From assembly GCF_007559275.1 (NCBI RefSeq), contig NZ_VMHK01000007.1, positions 1-64,000 on the forward strand: DNA of 64,000 nt, in the 5' to 3' direction. Below the pieces are notes generated by a model. The model was not told where the DNA came from and did no database searches. It saw only the letters and a program-made list of their open reading frames with translations. Origin of the DNA: Bifidobacterium apousia (GTDB lineage: Bacteria; Actinomycetota; Actinomycetes; Actinomycetales; Bifidobacteriaceae). Numbering within the stretch: the first letter of the stretch is position 1; each line of letters opens with the position of its first letter. Both the position numbers and the translations under genes were made by a program. Shown here piece by piece: positions 56,084-64,000 of this stretch.

Positions 56084-57478
56084 ATGGTTGATGATCTCTT
56101 CCAGGCGGCGGATCCCCCCGAGGAGCACACTCTGCCTCTGGCGGTCAGGATGCGGCCCAGGAGCCTGGACGAGGTGGTCGGCCAGGACAAGGTCACGGCT
56201 CCTGGAACCCCCTTGGAGCGGCTGGCTCGGTCGGATCCGAACAACCGCCTGACGGCTCCCAGCTCGGTCATTCTTTTCGGACCTCCCGGGGTGGGCAAGA
56301 CCACCCTGGCCTACATCGTCGCCCGACAGTCCGGGCGGCATTTCGAGGAGCTTTCGGCCGTCACCTCGGGGGTCAAGGAGGTCCGGCAGGTCCTCGCCCA
56401 GGCCCGGGAGCGGCTGGTCAGCCAGGGGCAGGAGACGGTCCTCTTCATCGATGAGGTCCACCGCTTTTCCAAGTCCCAGCAGGACGCCCTGCTGCCCAGC
56501 GTGGAGAACCGGGATGTGACTTTCATCGCAGCCACCACGGAGAATCCCAGCTTTTCGGTCATTGCGCCCCTGCTTTCGCGCTCGGTGGTGGTCAAGTTGG
56601 AGACCTTGGACGACCAGGACCTTGCCAAGCTGGTCCGCCGGGCTGTCAAGGACCAGCGGGGGCTCAAGGACCAGGTGCGGCTGGATCCGGCGGCTTTGGA
56701 CCAGATCGTGCGTTTTTCGGGGGGTGACGCCCGCCGGGCCCTGACCATTCTGGAGGCTGCGGCCGGGGCTGTCACCGAGGGCGTGCCTCGTGCCAAGGGG
56801 GCGCGTCGGCCCCTGATCAATGCCAAGGTGGTCTCCTCGGTCATGGACGTAGCCGCTGTCCGCTATGACAAGAAGGGCGACGACCACTATGACGTGGCCT
56901 CGGCCTTCATCAAGTCCATGCGGGGTTCCGACGTGGATGCGGCCCTGCACTACCTGGCTCGGATGATCCGGGCTGGCGAGGACCCGCGTTTCATCGCCCG
57001 ACGGATCATGATCGCCTCCGCCGAGGAGGTGGGCATGGCCTCTCCGGAGGTGCTGGAGATCGCGGTCGCGGCTGCCCAGGCCGTGGCCATGGTGGGCATG
57101 CCAGAGGCCAGGCTGATCCTGGCTGAGGCAGTCATCGCCGTGGCCACTGCGCCCAAGTCCAACGCCTCTTACATGGCCATCAACCAGGCCCTGGAGGACG
57201 TGGACGCCGGGCATATCGGCCAGGTTCCCCTGCACCTGCGCAATGCCCCCACCAAACTGATGAAGGCCTGGGGCAACCATGAGGGCTATCAGTATGCCCA
57301 TGATGCCCCGGATGCGGTGGCGCCCCAGCAGTACATGCCGGACGAACTGGTCGGGCGACGCTACTATCACCCCAATGACCGGGGCTATGAGCGTCAGCTG
57401 GGTCCCCGTCTGGAGGCCATCAGGGCCATCCTGGACAGGGCCGCCGGACCGGAGGGAAACGCCGGGTCTGGGCAATGA
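56084..57478 (+). CDS. rarA: Replication-associated recombination protein A (RarA/MgsA)
   Basis: RarA is an AAA+ ATPase that acts at stalled replication forks and is related to the clamp-loader and RuvB families. The 464-residue protein has an RxRPxxLDEVVGQ start, Walker A FGPPGVGKTT, LFIDEVHRFSKSQQDALLPSVE (Walker B), a sensor region FIAATTENPSFSVI and the C-terminal helical tetramerisation domain. The ATG at 56084 follows TGAGG eight bases upstream; ATG 56033 in frame lies on the -10 element and is rejected. It is a stand-alone unit. MFS follows 185 bases later. Confidence 0.93.
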   Translation: MVDDLFQAADPPEEHTLPLAVRMRPRSLDEVVGQDKVTAPGTPLERLARSDPNNRLTAPSSVILFGPPGVGKTTLAYIVARQSGRHFEELSAVTSGVKEVRQVLAQARERLVSQGQETVLFIDEVHRFSKSQQDALLPSVENRDVTFIAATTENPSFSVIAPLLSRSVVVKLETLDDQDLAKLVRRAVKDQRGLKDQVRLDPAALDQIVRFSGGDARRALTILEAAAGAVTEGVPRAKGARRPLINAKVVSSVMDVAAVRYDKKGDDHYDVASAFIKSMRGSDVDAALHYLARMIRAGEDPRFIARRIMIASAEEVGMASPEVLEIAVAAAQAVAMVGMPEARLILAEAVIAVATAPKSNASYMAINQALEDVDAGHIGQVPLHLRNAPTKLMKAWGNHEGYQYAHDAPDAVAPQQYMPDELVGRRYYHPNDRGYERQLGPRLEAIRAILDRAAGPEGNAGSGQ

Positions 57479-57491
57479 CCGTCCAGACTCC

Positions 57492-57497
57492 TATACT
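57492..57497 (+). promoter_or_regulatory. -10 element of the MFS gene
   Basis: TATACT lies 14 bases after the rarA stop and 167 bases before the MFS start. The leader contains a small 11-codon open frame (ATG 57529) and a GCTCC/GGAGC hairpin, so it may be regulated; nothing specific is recognised. Confidence 0.35.
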
Positions 57498-57663
57498 GGG
57501 CACCCAATAGACGTTGAGCAGCCACACAATGACCGAAACGCCGCAGGGTCCAGGCCTTCCATAGTGACGGTCGCCATGCTCCCAGAAGGAGCCTGTCGCC
57601 GTCGGCGGGTCTGGCATGGACACATGGGGCATGCCTGCCTCATGGACGGGCGCGAGGGTGACG

Positions 57664-59061
57664 ATGTCGACAGCGGTCATTGACAATGCAGACATATCCG
57701 AACAATCCAAAGGTCTCGGCGTGGCCGAGCACGACTTGGCGGTCCGCGAGATTACCCGGCGAGTAGACAATGCTCGTGAATCGGCTACTTTTTACAAGAT
57801 CGTGGCCCTGGTGGCCGCGGGAATGCTCATGGACAGCATCGATGTCTATGTGGGCAGCGCTGTAGCCAGTTCAGCCTTGAGCACCGGGTGGTCCACGGTC
57901 GCCCAGAACTCCCTCTTCCTGTCGGCCGGCTTCCTGGGGCTCCTGGTGGGTTCGCTCCTGGCCGGGTTCATCGGAGACCTGCGGGGGCGCAAGACCGCCT
58001 ATCAGATCAATCTGCTGCTCTTCGGCGGCTTTACCCTGCTGGGTGCTCTGGCTCCGAACATGGCCGTCCTCTCGGTCTGCCGTCTGGGGGCGGGGCTGGG
58101 GCTGGGCGCCGAAATCGTCACCGGCTTCTCCATGGTCAACGAATTCGCTCCCATCCGGCATCGCGGTCGCTGGAGTGCCATCGTCTCCCTGGTGGCCAAC
58201 ACCGGAGTGCCCCTGGCCATGCTCCTGTGCGCCTGGATCATTCCGCGCTGGTCCTGGCGACCGCTCTTTGTGGGCATTGGTCTGGCAGCGGCGTTGATCT
58301 GGTATCTGCGGCGTGACATCCCTGAGTCCCCTCGCTGGCTGGCCCTGCACGGGCGAATGGACGAGGCCACCCAGGTGGTCGAGCTTCTGGAGGCCGACAA
58401 TGGCCGGGGAGGGGCAAGCTCCGATTCTGCCAGCGGCTCAGCACTTGCTGGCAAGGATGAGGGCGTTGAGGCATCCGCCAAGGCTTCGGGCAGCATTGTC
58501 CGCGGCCTGATTGTGGCCACTGTGGCGGTTTCGGCCACCAATGTCTGCTCCTACGCCTTCACCTCCTGGGTGCCCACCATCCTGCTCAAGCGGGGCATCA
58601 ATCTGAGCGGATCCCTGTGGATCAGCACCCTGATGATGCTGGGCGCTCCGCTGGGCTGCCTGATCGGATCCCTGCTGCTGGATCGCATCGGCCGCAAGCG
58701 GATCATCGTCACGGCCTTCCTGCTGACGGCGGTCTTTGGGCTGCTCTACGCTGCACAGACCAGCCAGGTAACGGCCATCCTGGTGGGCATCCTGCTCATG
58801 GCCAGCCTCTACGTGCTCATGTCTTCTGTGGTGGCCGTCTATGCGCCCGAGCTCTTCCCGACCACGGTCCGCTTCCGCTGCGTGGGCATCGCCAATGCCG
58901 TTGCCAAGCTCTGCAATGTGCTCATGCCTGTGCTGATCGGTGCCATGCTCAGCGTATGGGGGAGCACCTCAATCTTCGTCACCATCAGCCTGGTGGCCTT
59001 GGTCTCCATGCTGGTCGTGGGCCTCATGGGTTGGGAGACCTCGGGTCGTTCAGTGGGCTGA
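57664..59061 (+). CDS. MFS transporter, sugar/aromatic-acid-like
   Basis: A 465-residue major-facilitator protein with about 12 transmembrane helices, in two groups of six, separated by a polar loop (~240-275). The RxGRK/R-type loop GFIGDLRGRKTAYQ after helix 2 and DRIGRKRIIV after helix 8 are classical. The PESPRWLALHGRMDEA stretch at the end of helix 6 is typical of the sugar-porter/aromatic-acid (SV2-like) group. The ATG at 57664 follows GAGGGTGA; an upstream ATG (57616) has no such site. It is convergent with a MarR gene 16 bases away, which may or may not control it. Confidence 0.88.
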   Translation: MSTAVIDNADISEQSKGLGVAEHDLAVREITRRVDNARESATFYKIVALVAAGMLMDSIDVYVGSAVASSALSTGWSTVAQNSLFLSAGFLGLLVGSLLAGFIGDLRGRKTAYQINLLLFGGFTLLGALAPNMAVLSVCRLGAGLGLGAEIVTGFSMVNEFAPIRHRGRWSAIVSLVANTGVPLAMLLCAWIIPRWSWRPLFVGIGLAAALIWYLRRDIPESPRWLALHGRMDEATQVVELLEADNGRGGASSDSASGSALAGKDEGVEASAKASGSIVRGLIVATVAVSATNVCSYAFTSWVPTILLKRGINLSGSLWISTLMMLGAPLGCLIGSLLLDRIGRKRIIVTAFLLTAVFGLLYAAQTSQVTAILVGILLMASLYVLMSSVVAVYAPELFPTTVRFRCVGIANAVAKLCNVLMPVLIGAMLSVWGSTSIFVTISLVALVSMLVVGLMGWETSGRSVG

Positions 59062-59077
59062 TTCTGCGGTAAGCGGG

Positions 59078-59518
59078 TCAGAGCTGATTGGCCAGCAGAC
59101 GGTTGTAGACGCAGCGAAGCTCGGACTGGAAGGTCTCGGGGTCGATATCGGGATTCTGCTTGAACAGGTCCGTCCACCAGTTGTTGACCGACCTGATCCG
59201 TTTGCGCGCGATGTCTGCGCCCGACCTGGTCAGGGCGATGATATTGACGCGGTGATCGGCGGGGTTCTGTTCACGGCTGACCAGGCCCTGGGCCTTCAGA
59301 GCCTTGAGATCCCTGGCCAGCAAACTGGGGTCTACGCACAGATCCCGGGCGATCTGCCGCTGGCTGAGGCCTGGATGATCATAGAGATATACGATCAGAT
59401 CACCTTGAGTGCCCCGTAAGGTGGAGTCGCCCATGTACCGGCTGGTGTCATTGCGTGCATGCCGGTAGATTCCGGCTATGCAGCTGCTCAGGTTGTGGTA
59501 GTGGCTCTTCTTCAACAT
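59078..59518 (-). CDS. MarR-family transcriptional regulator
   Basis: The 146-residue protein is a winged-helix dimer of the MarR type. A helical start, with His, Asn and Tyr residues, leads to GTQGDLIVYLYDHPGLSQRQIARDLCVDPSLLARDLKALKAQGLVSRE, described here by its landmarks (helix-turn-helix at residues ~50-75), and the wing DHRVNIIALTRSGADIARK. MarR proteins answer small phenolic or drug ligands. The adjacent MFS transporter would be a natural target, but the genes are convergent, so control is not shown. No strong ribosome binding site is seen; GGGGGC is upstream of ATG 59518. Confidence 0.87.
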   Translation of the reverse strand: MLKKSHYHNLSSCIAGIYRHARNDTSRYMGDSTLRGTQGDLIVYLYDHPGLSQRQIARDLCVDPSLLARDLKALKAQGLVSREQNPADHRVNIIALTRSGADIARKRIRSVNNWWTDLFKQNPDIDPETFQSELRCVYNRLLANQL

Positions 59519-59950
59519 CGCTGCTGCCCCCTAGCTGGTAAGGAAAATCAAAGAGCTCGGCGGACATGATTGACCGCATGGACCCCTTCGGCGCCGTTCC
59601 CCTTCCAGGCCTATTTTCGACAAGTCCCAAACCTCGGCCTTATGTGAACAACGCATTTTCATCATATCAATACCGTCGACACCATGGGGATGATCCACGA
59701 TCAGGACATGGATCAGGCAGGCCACGATTGCCCAGACGACGATTCCGATCGAGGCCTGTCACGGTCGATCGTCTAGGGATTGTCGGTCTCCTTCGTGCTT
59801 GTCGGCTGAAAAAGGACTGCCTATTCGTGAGGCTGTACAGGTCAGCATTTGGGGGAGTATGACCCATGGAAGTCGGGGACTATCACCGTCATTGCTCCAC
59901 GGTATGCTAAGATGTTCGCTTTTTAGCGCTGAGATCTGGAAAGGACTGGC
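59519..59950. other. 432-base intergenic region with an inverted repeat
   Basis: No convincing gene on either strand; the small open frames lack ribosome binding sites and family-like composition. A perfect 7-bp inverted repeat, CGATCGA with TCGATCG (59746-59771, 12-base loop), lies near the centre. A TATGCT box (59901-59906) is a likely -10 for the HAD gene, followed by CGCT/AGCG around TTTT. The region is lower in G+C than its neighbours. It could hold the MarR promoter, an sRNA or remnants of a lost gene. Confidence 0.4.
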
Positions 59951-60529
59951 ATGCGGGTACTGGACTTCGACGGCACCATCTACGATGGCGAGAGCCTGCT
60001 TGACTTCTACCTGTTCACTGCCCGCAAGGATCCGCGGGTGCTTGGCTACCTGCCGATTGCCCTCTTCTATGCCGTCCGCTATCGTCTGGGCCGGGTCACA
60101 CTCGAGCAACTGGACTCGGCCATGCGCCGGGTGGGCTCGCGCTACCTGCGTCGCCTGACCTCGCGTCCCGGCTTTGACATGGACCGGTTGGTCAACCAAT
60201 TCTGGGATGCCAACATGCACAAGATCATGGATTGGTACACCCCCCAGGCTGATGACGTGGTGGTGACCGCCTCCTTTGATCTGGTGGCGGGGGAGGCCTG
60301 CCGCCGACTGGGCATCACCCGCTGCATCGGCTCCACCCTGGATTTGGAATCCCTGACCGTGGGCTACCTCAACTTCGGGCCTGACAAGCCCCTGCACTTT
60401 CAGCAGACCCTGGGCCGGAAGACGGCCATTGACGCCTTTTACACCGATTCGGCCTTCGATCTGCCCATGATCGATCTGGCGCGGCGAGCCTATATGGTGG
60501 AGCATGGCCGGGTCCGTCGCATCAAATAG
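59951..60529 (+). CDS. HAD-superfamily phosphatase, subclass IB
   Basis: The 192-residue protein has the HAD nucleophile motif DFDGT (Asp5, Asp7), a helical cap insert (~residues 25-90, many Tyr/Arg/Leu), a motif II region VVTASFDLVAG, the conserved Lys near GRKTAID and motif IV TDSAFDLPM. It resembles SerB-type and other IB phosphatases. The likely role is removal of a phosphate from a small metabolite; the substrate is unknown. AAAGGA lies five bases before the ATG at 59951. The two-component genes follow 120 bases downstream. Confidence 0.82.
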   Translation: MRVLDFDGTIYDGESLLDFYLFTARKDPRVLGYLPIALFYAVRYRLGRVTLEQLDSAMRRVGSRYLRRLTSRPGFDMDRLVNQFWDANMHKIMDWYTPQADDVVVTASFDLVAGEACRRLGITRCIGSTLDLESLTVGYLNFGPDKPLHFQQTLGRKTAIDAFYTDSAFDLPMIDLARRAYMVEHGRVRRIK

Positions 60530-60614
60530 GTCAGCTCTGCCAATTCCCGCCAAGATCCGTCGGCGGGTGCAGCCCCGACCAACCCTGCTATCGTTCTGCT
60601 TAGAAGCAAGTGAG

Positions 60615-60620
60615 CATAAT
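60615..60620 (+). promoter_or_regulatory. -10 element of mtrA-mtrB-lpqB
   Basis: CATAAT lies 30 bases before the GTG at 60650, with GGGAGGG as the ribosome binding site in between. Confidence 0.4.
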
Positions 60621-60649
60621 GGCATGCTGAGAACGAGGGAGGGCTTCTT

Positions 60650-61363
60650 GTGAAAGAGCCGGCCACGATACTGATTGTCGACGATGACAGGGATCTGGGC
60701 GAGATGTTGTCAATAGTGCTGCAGACGAAGTCCTACAGGCCGGTGACCTGTACGGATGGATCCAGGGCAGTGGAGATATTCCCTACGGTGGAACCTGATC
60801 TGGTGCTGCTGGACATCATGCTGCCCGGCATGGATGGGATCGGCATCGCCCGCTGGATCAGGTCCAGATCCAATGTCCCCATCATCATGCTGACGGCCAA
60901 ATCCGATACCAAGAACATCGTCGAGGGTCTGGAGGCTGGAGCCGATGACTATGTGGTCAAGCCCTTCAGCACCGATGAACTCCTGGCCAGGATTCATGCA
61001 CGTCTGCGTCCGGTCTCGGTCCGGGCTGATCAGGAGGGGCAGGAGTCACCGGCCGCCATCCATGGCCTGATAGAGATCAACCGCCAGGAGCACACTGCGG
61101 TCAAGCGGGGCAGGCAGCTTTCCCTGACACCCACGGAGTTCGAGCTGCTCTACGTGCTGGCCTCGCATCCCGGGGAGGTGCTCAGCCGGGGAGAGCTGTT
61201 GCGGAAGGTCTGGGATTACCAGGATATGGGCGATACCCGTCTGGTCAACGTCCACGTGCAGCGTCTCAGGCAGAAGATCGAAGACGATCCTGAAAATCCC
61301 AGAATCATCGAGACGGTTCGGGGCATCGGTTACAAGTATGCGGCTGAGCAGCCAGGATCATGA
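60650..61363 (+). CDS. mtrA: Response regulator MtrA
   Basis: OmpR/PhoB-type regulator of 237 residues. The receiver domain has the acidic pair in VDDDRDLG, the phospho-acceptor Asp55 (LLDIMLPGMDG), the Thr switch in MLTAKSD and Lys in VKPFS. A winged helix follows (LSLTPTEFELLYVLASHPGEVLSRGELL, VNVHVQRLRQKIEDDP in part). The start is a GTG with GGGAGGG seven bases upstream. The order mtrA, mtrB, lpqB is the conserved actinobacterial envelope/division signalling operon, which is the main reason for the name. Its stop overlaps mtrB by four bases. Confidence 0.95.
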   Translation: MKEPATILIVDDDRDLGEMLSIVLQTKSYRPVTCTDGSRAVEIFPTVEPDLVLLDIMLPGMDGIGIARWIRSRSNVPIIMLTAKSDTKNIVEGLEAGADDYVVKPFSTDELLARIHARLRPVSVRADQEGQESPAAIHGLIEINRQEHTAVKRGRQLSLTPTEFELLYVLASHPGEVLSRGELLRKVWDYQDMGDTRLVNVHVQRLRQKIEDDPENPRIIETVRGIGYKYAAEQPGS

Positions 61364-62997
61364 GCAGTCGCACGAGGCACAGGGTGGTGTCTTCCGCAGT
61401 CGGGATGTTCCTGCGCAGGCTCTACAGAGCAGTCAGGAGCTCCCTGCAGATACGGATGGTCCTTCTGGCAACGGTTTCGGCACTCCTGATCGGCGTCGTC
61501 TTCATGACAGCCTCCCTGTATTCGGTCAGGACCTCCCTCTTGAACCAGGTTCTGCGACAGGCGCAGGCCGACTTTGCCGCTGAGCTGACCAGGGCTCAGG
61601 GAGGACTTGACTCCGCAGACATCACCGGTGATGAGGGCAGCTATCAGAAACTGGTGGTCAATATGGCAGCCAACGTTCAGAATGAGGGGGCGCCCAACAT
61701 GGTTGGGGTCTTCATCTGGCCAGATGACTCCACAGCCCGCAGGTTCGTCCCTGTATCCACTGCCCCGGGAGACAGCGACCTGATCACCCCGGAAATCAGG
61801 AATGCCGTCGTCTCAAATGGCAGCCACTCATACTCGCAGATGATCAACACGGCCGACAAGGGTCAGTACCCGGTCCCGGGCATCGTCATGGGGTCAATGC
61901 TGAGGCCGGCCACCACCGGAGGGATCGAGTTCTATGCCATCTACTCCTTCGCAGACCAGCAGCGCTCCGTGCTCTCCGTGCAGATGGCCCTTCTTGCGGT
62001 CAGCGTGGTGACCAGCGTTGTGATGGGGATCATCGTGTTCCTGGCCCTTCACTCAGTCATCCGTCCGGTGACCAAGGTGGCAGGTGCCGCCAAGGGATTG
62101 GCCCAAGGGGAGTCGGACGTCCGGGTCACCGAGGACCGGACCGATGAGCTGGGCACCCTGCAGCGTTCCTTCAACGTGATGGCTGATTCCATCAATGAGA
62201 AGATCGGTCAGCTGGAGGAGGCCGAAGCCTACCAGCGCAGGTTTGTATCAGACGTCAGCCATGAGCTGCGGACCCCGGTCACCACCATCCGCATGGCTAC
62301 GGACCTGCTCTTCAAGACTCGGGACGACCTGGATCCCAGCAAGCGCAGGACCGTGGAATTGCTGGACAAGCAGGTGTCGCGCTTCGCCAGCATGCTTGAG
62401 GATCTTCTCGAAATATCCAGGTACGAGGCTGGCCAGACATCGCTGAATCCAGACCTGTGCGATGCCTGCGATCTGGTCCGCAACGTGGTCCAGCAGGTCG
62501 CCCAGATAGCCAGGACGAAGGGGGTTCCCGTGAAGGCGCTCCTTCCCGACCACAAGGTGATGATCACCGTCGATGCCAGCCGTTGCACTTCGATTCTGCG
62601 CAACCTGGTCAACAATGCCATCGATTTCGCCGAGGACGGGCCGGTGCAGCTGCGGCTGGCCGTCTCGGAGCACGCCGTGGTATTCAGTGTGCGCGACTGG
62701 GGAACCGGCATTGCGCCCGAAGACCTGACTCATATATTCGAACGGTTCTGGCGGGCCGATCCTTCGCGGTCTCGGTTGACGGGCGGTACAGGTCTGGGGC
62801 TGTCGATCGCCTTGGACAATACCGACCTCATGCATGGCCTGCTCCAGGTGCGCTCGCAGGTTGGGCAGGGGACCTGGTTCCTGCTGACCCTGCCCAGGGA
62901 TGTCTCCGAGCAACTGGATCAGGGGAGTGCGCCGGTCCGATTCCAGCCTGGCCATGGTCTGGACGTGGAAGGCTTCTTCGAAGAGGCTGCATCATGA
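61360..62997 (+). CDS. mtrB: Sensor histidine kinase MtrB
   Basis: The 545-residue membrane sensor has a basic N-terminus, a first transmembrane helix (~32-54), an extracytoplasmic loop of about 150 residues, a second helix (~207-231) and a HAMP linker. The DHp helix has VSDVSHELRTP with phospho-acceptor His301. The ATPase domain has N-box LVNNAIDFAED, RDWGTGIAPED, FERFWRADPSRSR and GTGLGLSIA. It phosphorylates MtrA. The ATGA overlap with mtrA and another with lpqB tie all three into one translational unit. LpqB probably regulates its signalling. Confidence 0.95.
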   Translation: MSSRTRHRVVSSAVGMFLRRLYRAVRSSLQIRMVLLATVSALLIGVVFMTASLYSVRTSLLNQVLRQAQADFAAELTRAQGGLDSADITGDEGSYQKLVVNMAANVQNEGAPNMVGVFIWPDDSTARRFVPVSTAPGDSDLITPEIRNAVVSNGSHSYSQMINTADKGQYPVPGIVMGSMLRPATTGGIEFYAIYSFADQQRSVLSVQMALLAVSVVTSVVMGIIVFLALHSVIRPVTKVAGAAKGLAQGESDVRVTEDRTDELGTLQRSFNVMADSINEKIGQLEEAEAYQRRFVSDVSHELRTPVTTIRMATDLLFKTRDDLDPSKRRTVELLDKQVSRFASMLEDLLEISRYEAGQTSLNPDLCDACDLVRNVVQQVAQIARTKGVPVKALLPDHKVMITVDASRCTSILRNLVNNAIDFAEDGPVQLRLAVSEHAVVFSVRDWGTGIAPEDLTHIFERFWRADPSRSRLTGGTGLGLSIALDNTDLMHGLLQVRSQVGQGTWFLLTLPRDVSEQLDQGSAPVRFQPGHGLDVEGFFEEAAS

Positions 62998-64000
62998 GCA
63001 TTTTCAGACCGTCACGCTGGCCAAGAGCCTTTCGCCCTGTGCGGATGCTGGGGATGTGTGTGGCCATGGTGGCTGCTCTGGTCGCAGGAGGCTGCGCCAA
63101 TCCATTCGGGCTGCCGACCTCAGGGTCGGTCCGTCAGCTCAGTCCCATCGAGAATCAGCCCCATCGCGTCTTCTCCTCCCCGGAAGGTCCTGTGGACGGA
63201 GCCGTGCCAGAGAGCATTGTCAAGGGCTTCCTGGCGGCTCTGCCTACCGGCATTCAAAGCGATGGCTTTGCTGTCGCCAAGTCCTACATGACCAAGCGGG
63301 CCTTTGCGGGATGGGATTTCAATGCATCCGTCTCGATCTATAAGGGTTCCCCTGTCTATGACCGAGTGGATGACGAGGGCAGCGGGAAGAGGACTGCCCT
63401 TGACCTGACCACCGAGTGCATTGGCTCCTTGGACGCCCATGGAATATTCTCCGTCACCGAGCAGGACTGCGGCTCAGGGTACAGGACCGAACGGTTTGAG
63501 CTCGCTCAAGTGCGCGGCCAATGGCGAATCAGCAAGGCCCCGGCGGGGATAGTGATCTCTTCGGATGATTTCATGCAGGTCTACCGTCAGGTCGTCATCT
63601 ATCAGTTCCCCTTGGCCAAGGGTGTGCCTGTTCCCGACAACCGCTGGTTCGGCTGGCGAAACTGGAGGACCCTGGCCCTGAAGGAACTGCTGAAGGGCCC
63701 TCCGGCCTGGCTGCGGGATTCCGTGACGAACTTCAACACCGCCAAGGTCTCCCTGGCAGTCGATGCGGTGCAGCAGGTCAAGGGACGCATGGAAATCAGG
63801 GTCAGCAGCTCCTTCGCCTCCCTGAGCAGCGAAAACAGGGCCATGCTGGTCCATCAAATGCGGATGCTCTTGGGCGACGGCAATGGCGAGTTTGATCTGC
63901 GGGTGGTCGATGCGTCAGGGATTGACTACTCCCACGCGGATGACGACCTGACCATAGCTTCAGGGCAGACTTCCAACCGCATCTACAGTCTGGGCAGCAG
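62994..64000 (+). CDS. lpqB: Lipoprotein LpqB, N-terminal part (runs off the window)
   Basis: The first 335 codons are visible. A signal peptide ends in the lipobox LVAGGC with Cys34 as the lipid anchor. Next come CANPFGLPTSG, the VPESIVKGFLAALPTGIQ segment and FAVAKSYMTKRAFAGWDF, all typical of LpqB. A GerM-like domain lies around residues 190-310 (FPLAKGVPVPDNRWFGW, LALKELLKGPPAWL). In Streptomyces and Mycobacterium LpqB tunes MtrA/B signalling and, with it, division and cell-wall genes. The start overlaps mtrB as ATGA. The C-terminal beta-propeller region is outside the window. Confidence 0.93.
   Translation, partial: MSIFRPSRWPRAFRPVRMLGMCVAMVAALVAGGCANPFGLPTSGSVRQLSPIENQPHRVFSSPEGPVDGAVPESIVKGFLAALPTGIQSDGFAVAKSYMTKRAFAGWDFNASVSIYKGSPVYDRVDDEGSGKRTALDLTTECIGSLDAHGIFSVTEQDCGSGYRTERFELAQVRGQWRISKAPAGIVISSDDFMQVYRQVVIYQFPLAKGVPVPDNRWFGWRNWRTLALKELLKGPPAWLRDSVTNFNTAKVSLAVDAVQQVKGRMEIRVSSSFASLSSENRAMLVHQMRMLLGDGNGEFDLRVVDASGIDYSHADDDLTIASGQTSNRIYSLGS

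Noticed and set aside
57529-57564. Eleven-codon open frame in the MFS leader as a regulatory peptide
   Set aside because: No ribosome binding site and no runs of a particular codon; noted only as leader content.
59566-59862. Small open frames in the 59.5-59.9 kb gap
   Set aside because: No ribosome binding site, mixed composition and no match to a known family; reported as an intergenic region instead.

Overview
The window is a high-G+C stretch of actinobacterial core chromosome, most probably from the genus Bifidobacterium or a close relative in Bifidobacteriaceae. This rests on the gene content and order: ftsK-pgsA-cinA-clgR-DUF3046-recA-recX, an idsA-pknL pair beside the principal sigma factor, a second type II topoisomerase (parE/parC), sepH, DUF4193-dut-rel, a split glutamate ABC transporter and mtrA-mtrB-lpqB. 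A class A RNase P RNA lies on the minus strand. I saw no phage, insertion sequence, CRISPR array, tRNA or 5S/16S/23S rRNA.

Layout. 1-5.2 kb: the edge of a secreted-protein gene, an aldo/keto reductase, a small alarmone synthetase, the tRNA A37 modification pair miaB-miaA and an autoregulated MerR regulator. 5.2-10 kb: a Fic-domain protein with a degraded active-site motif, divergent from ftsK; then pgsA and cinA. 10-19 kb: clgR, DUF3046, recA-recX with a LexA box, rnpB, hpf, secA and trpD. 19-26 kb: membrane protein, acyltransferase, idsA-pknL, a DUF4192 protein and the principal sigma factor. 26-38 kb: parE, a very large Lhr helicase, parC facing them, a phosphodiesterase and sepH. 38-47 kb: DUF4193, dut, bifunctional rel, DUF349 protein, hisS and aspS. 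47-56 kb: a four-gene glutamate-type ABC operon, an SF2 helicase, and a second amino-acid importer whose binding protein is fused to its permease. 56-64 kb: rarA, an MFS transporter convergent with a MarR regulator, a HAD phosphatase and mtrA-mtrB-lpqB, which runs off the window.

Themes. The genes are mostly housekeeping: DNA repair and topology, tRNA modification and charging, stringent response (two ppGpp synthetases), ribosome hibernation, Sec export, cell division and envelope signalling. Many genes have a TANNNT -10 element only 5-9 bases before the start codon and no Shine-Dalgarno, which points to leaderless transcripts. Others have clear AAGGAG-type sites; I used both signals to choose starts.

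The observations I rate highest are: a compensated change in the near-universal P4 helix of RNase P RNA; the Fic protein that keeps its catalytic His but has lost the Gly-Asn-Gly-Arg part of the motif; and a perfect 18-bp palindrome inside the merR promoter. Nothing here is clearly a new multi-gene system.
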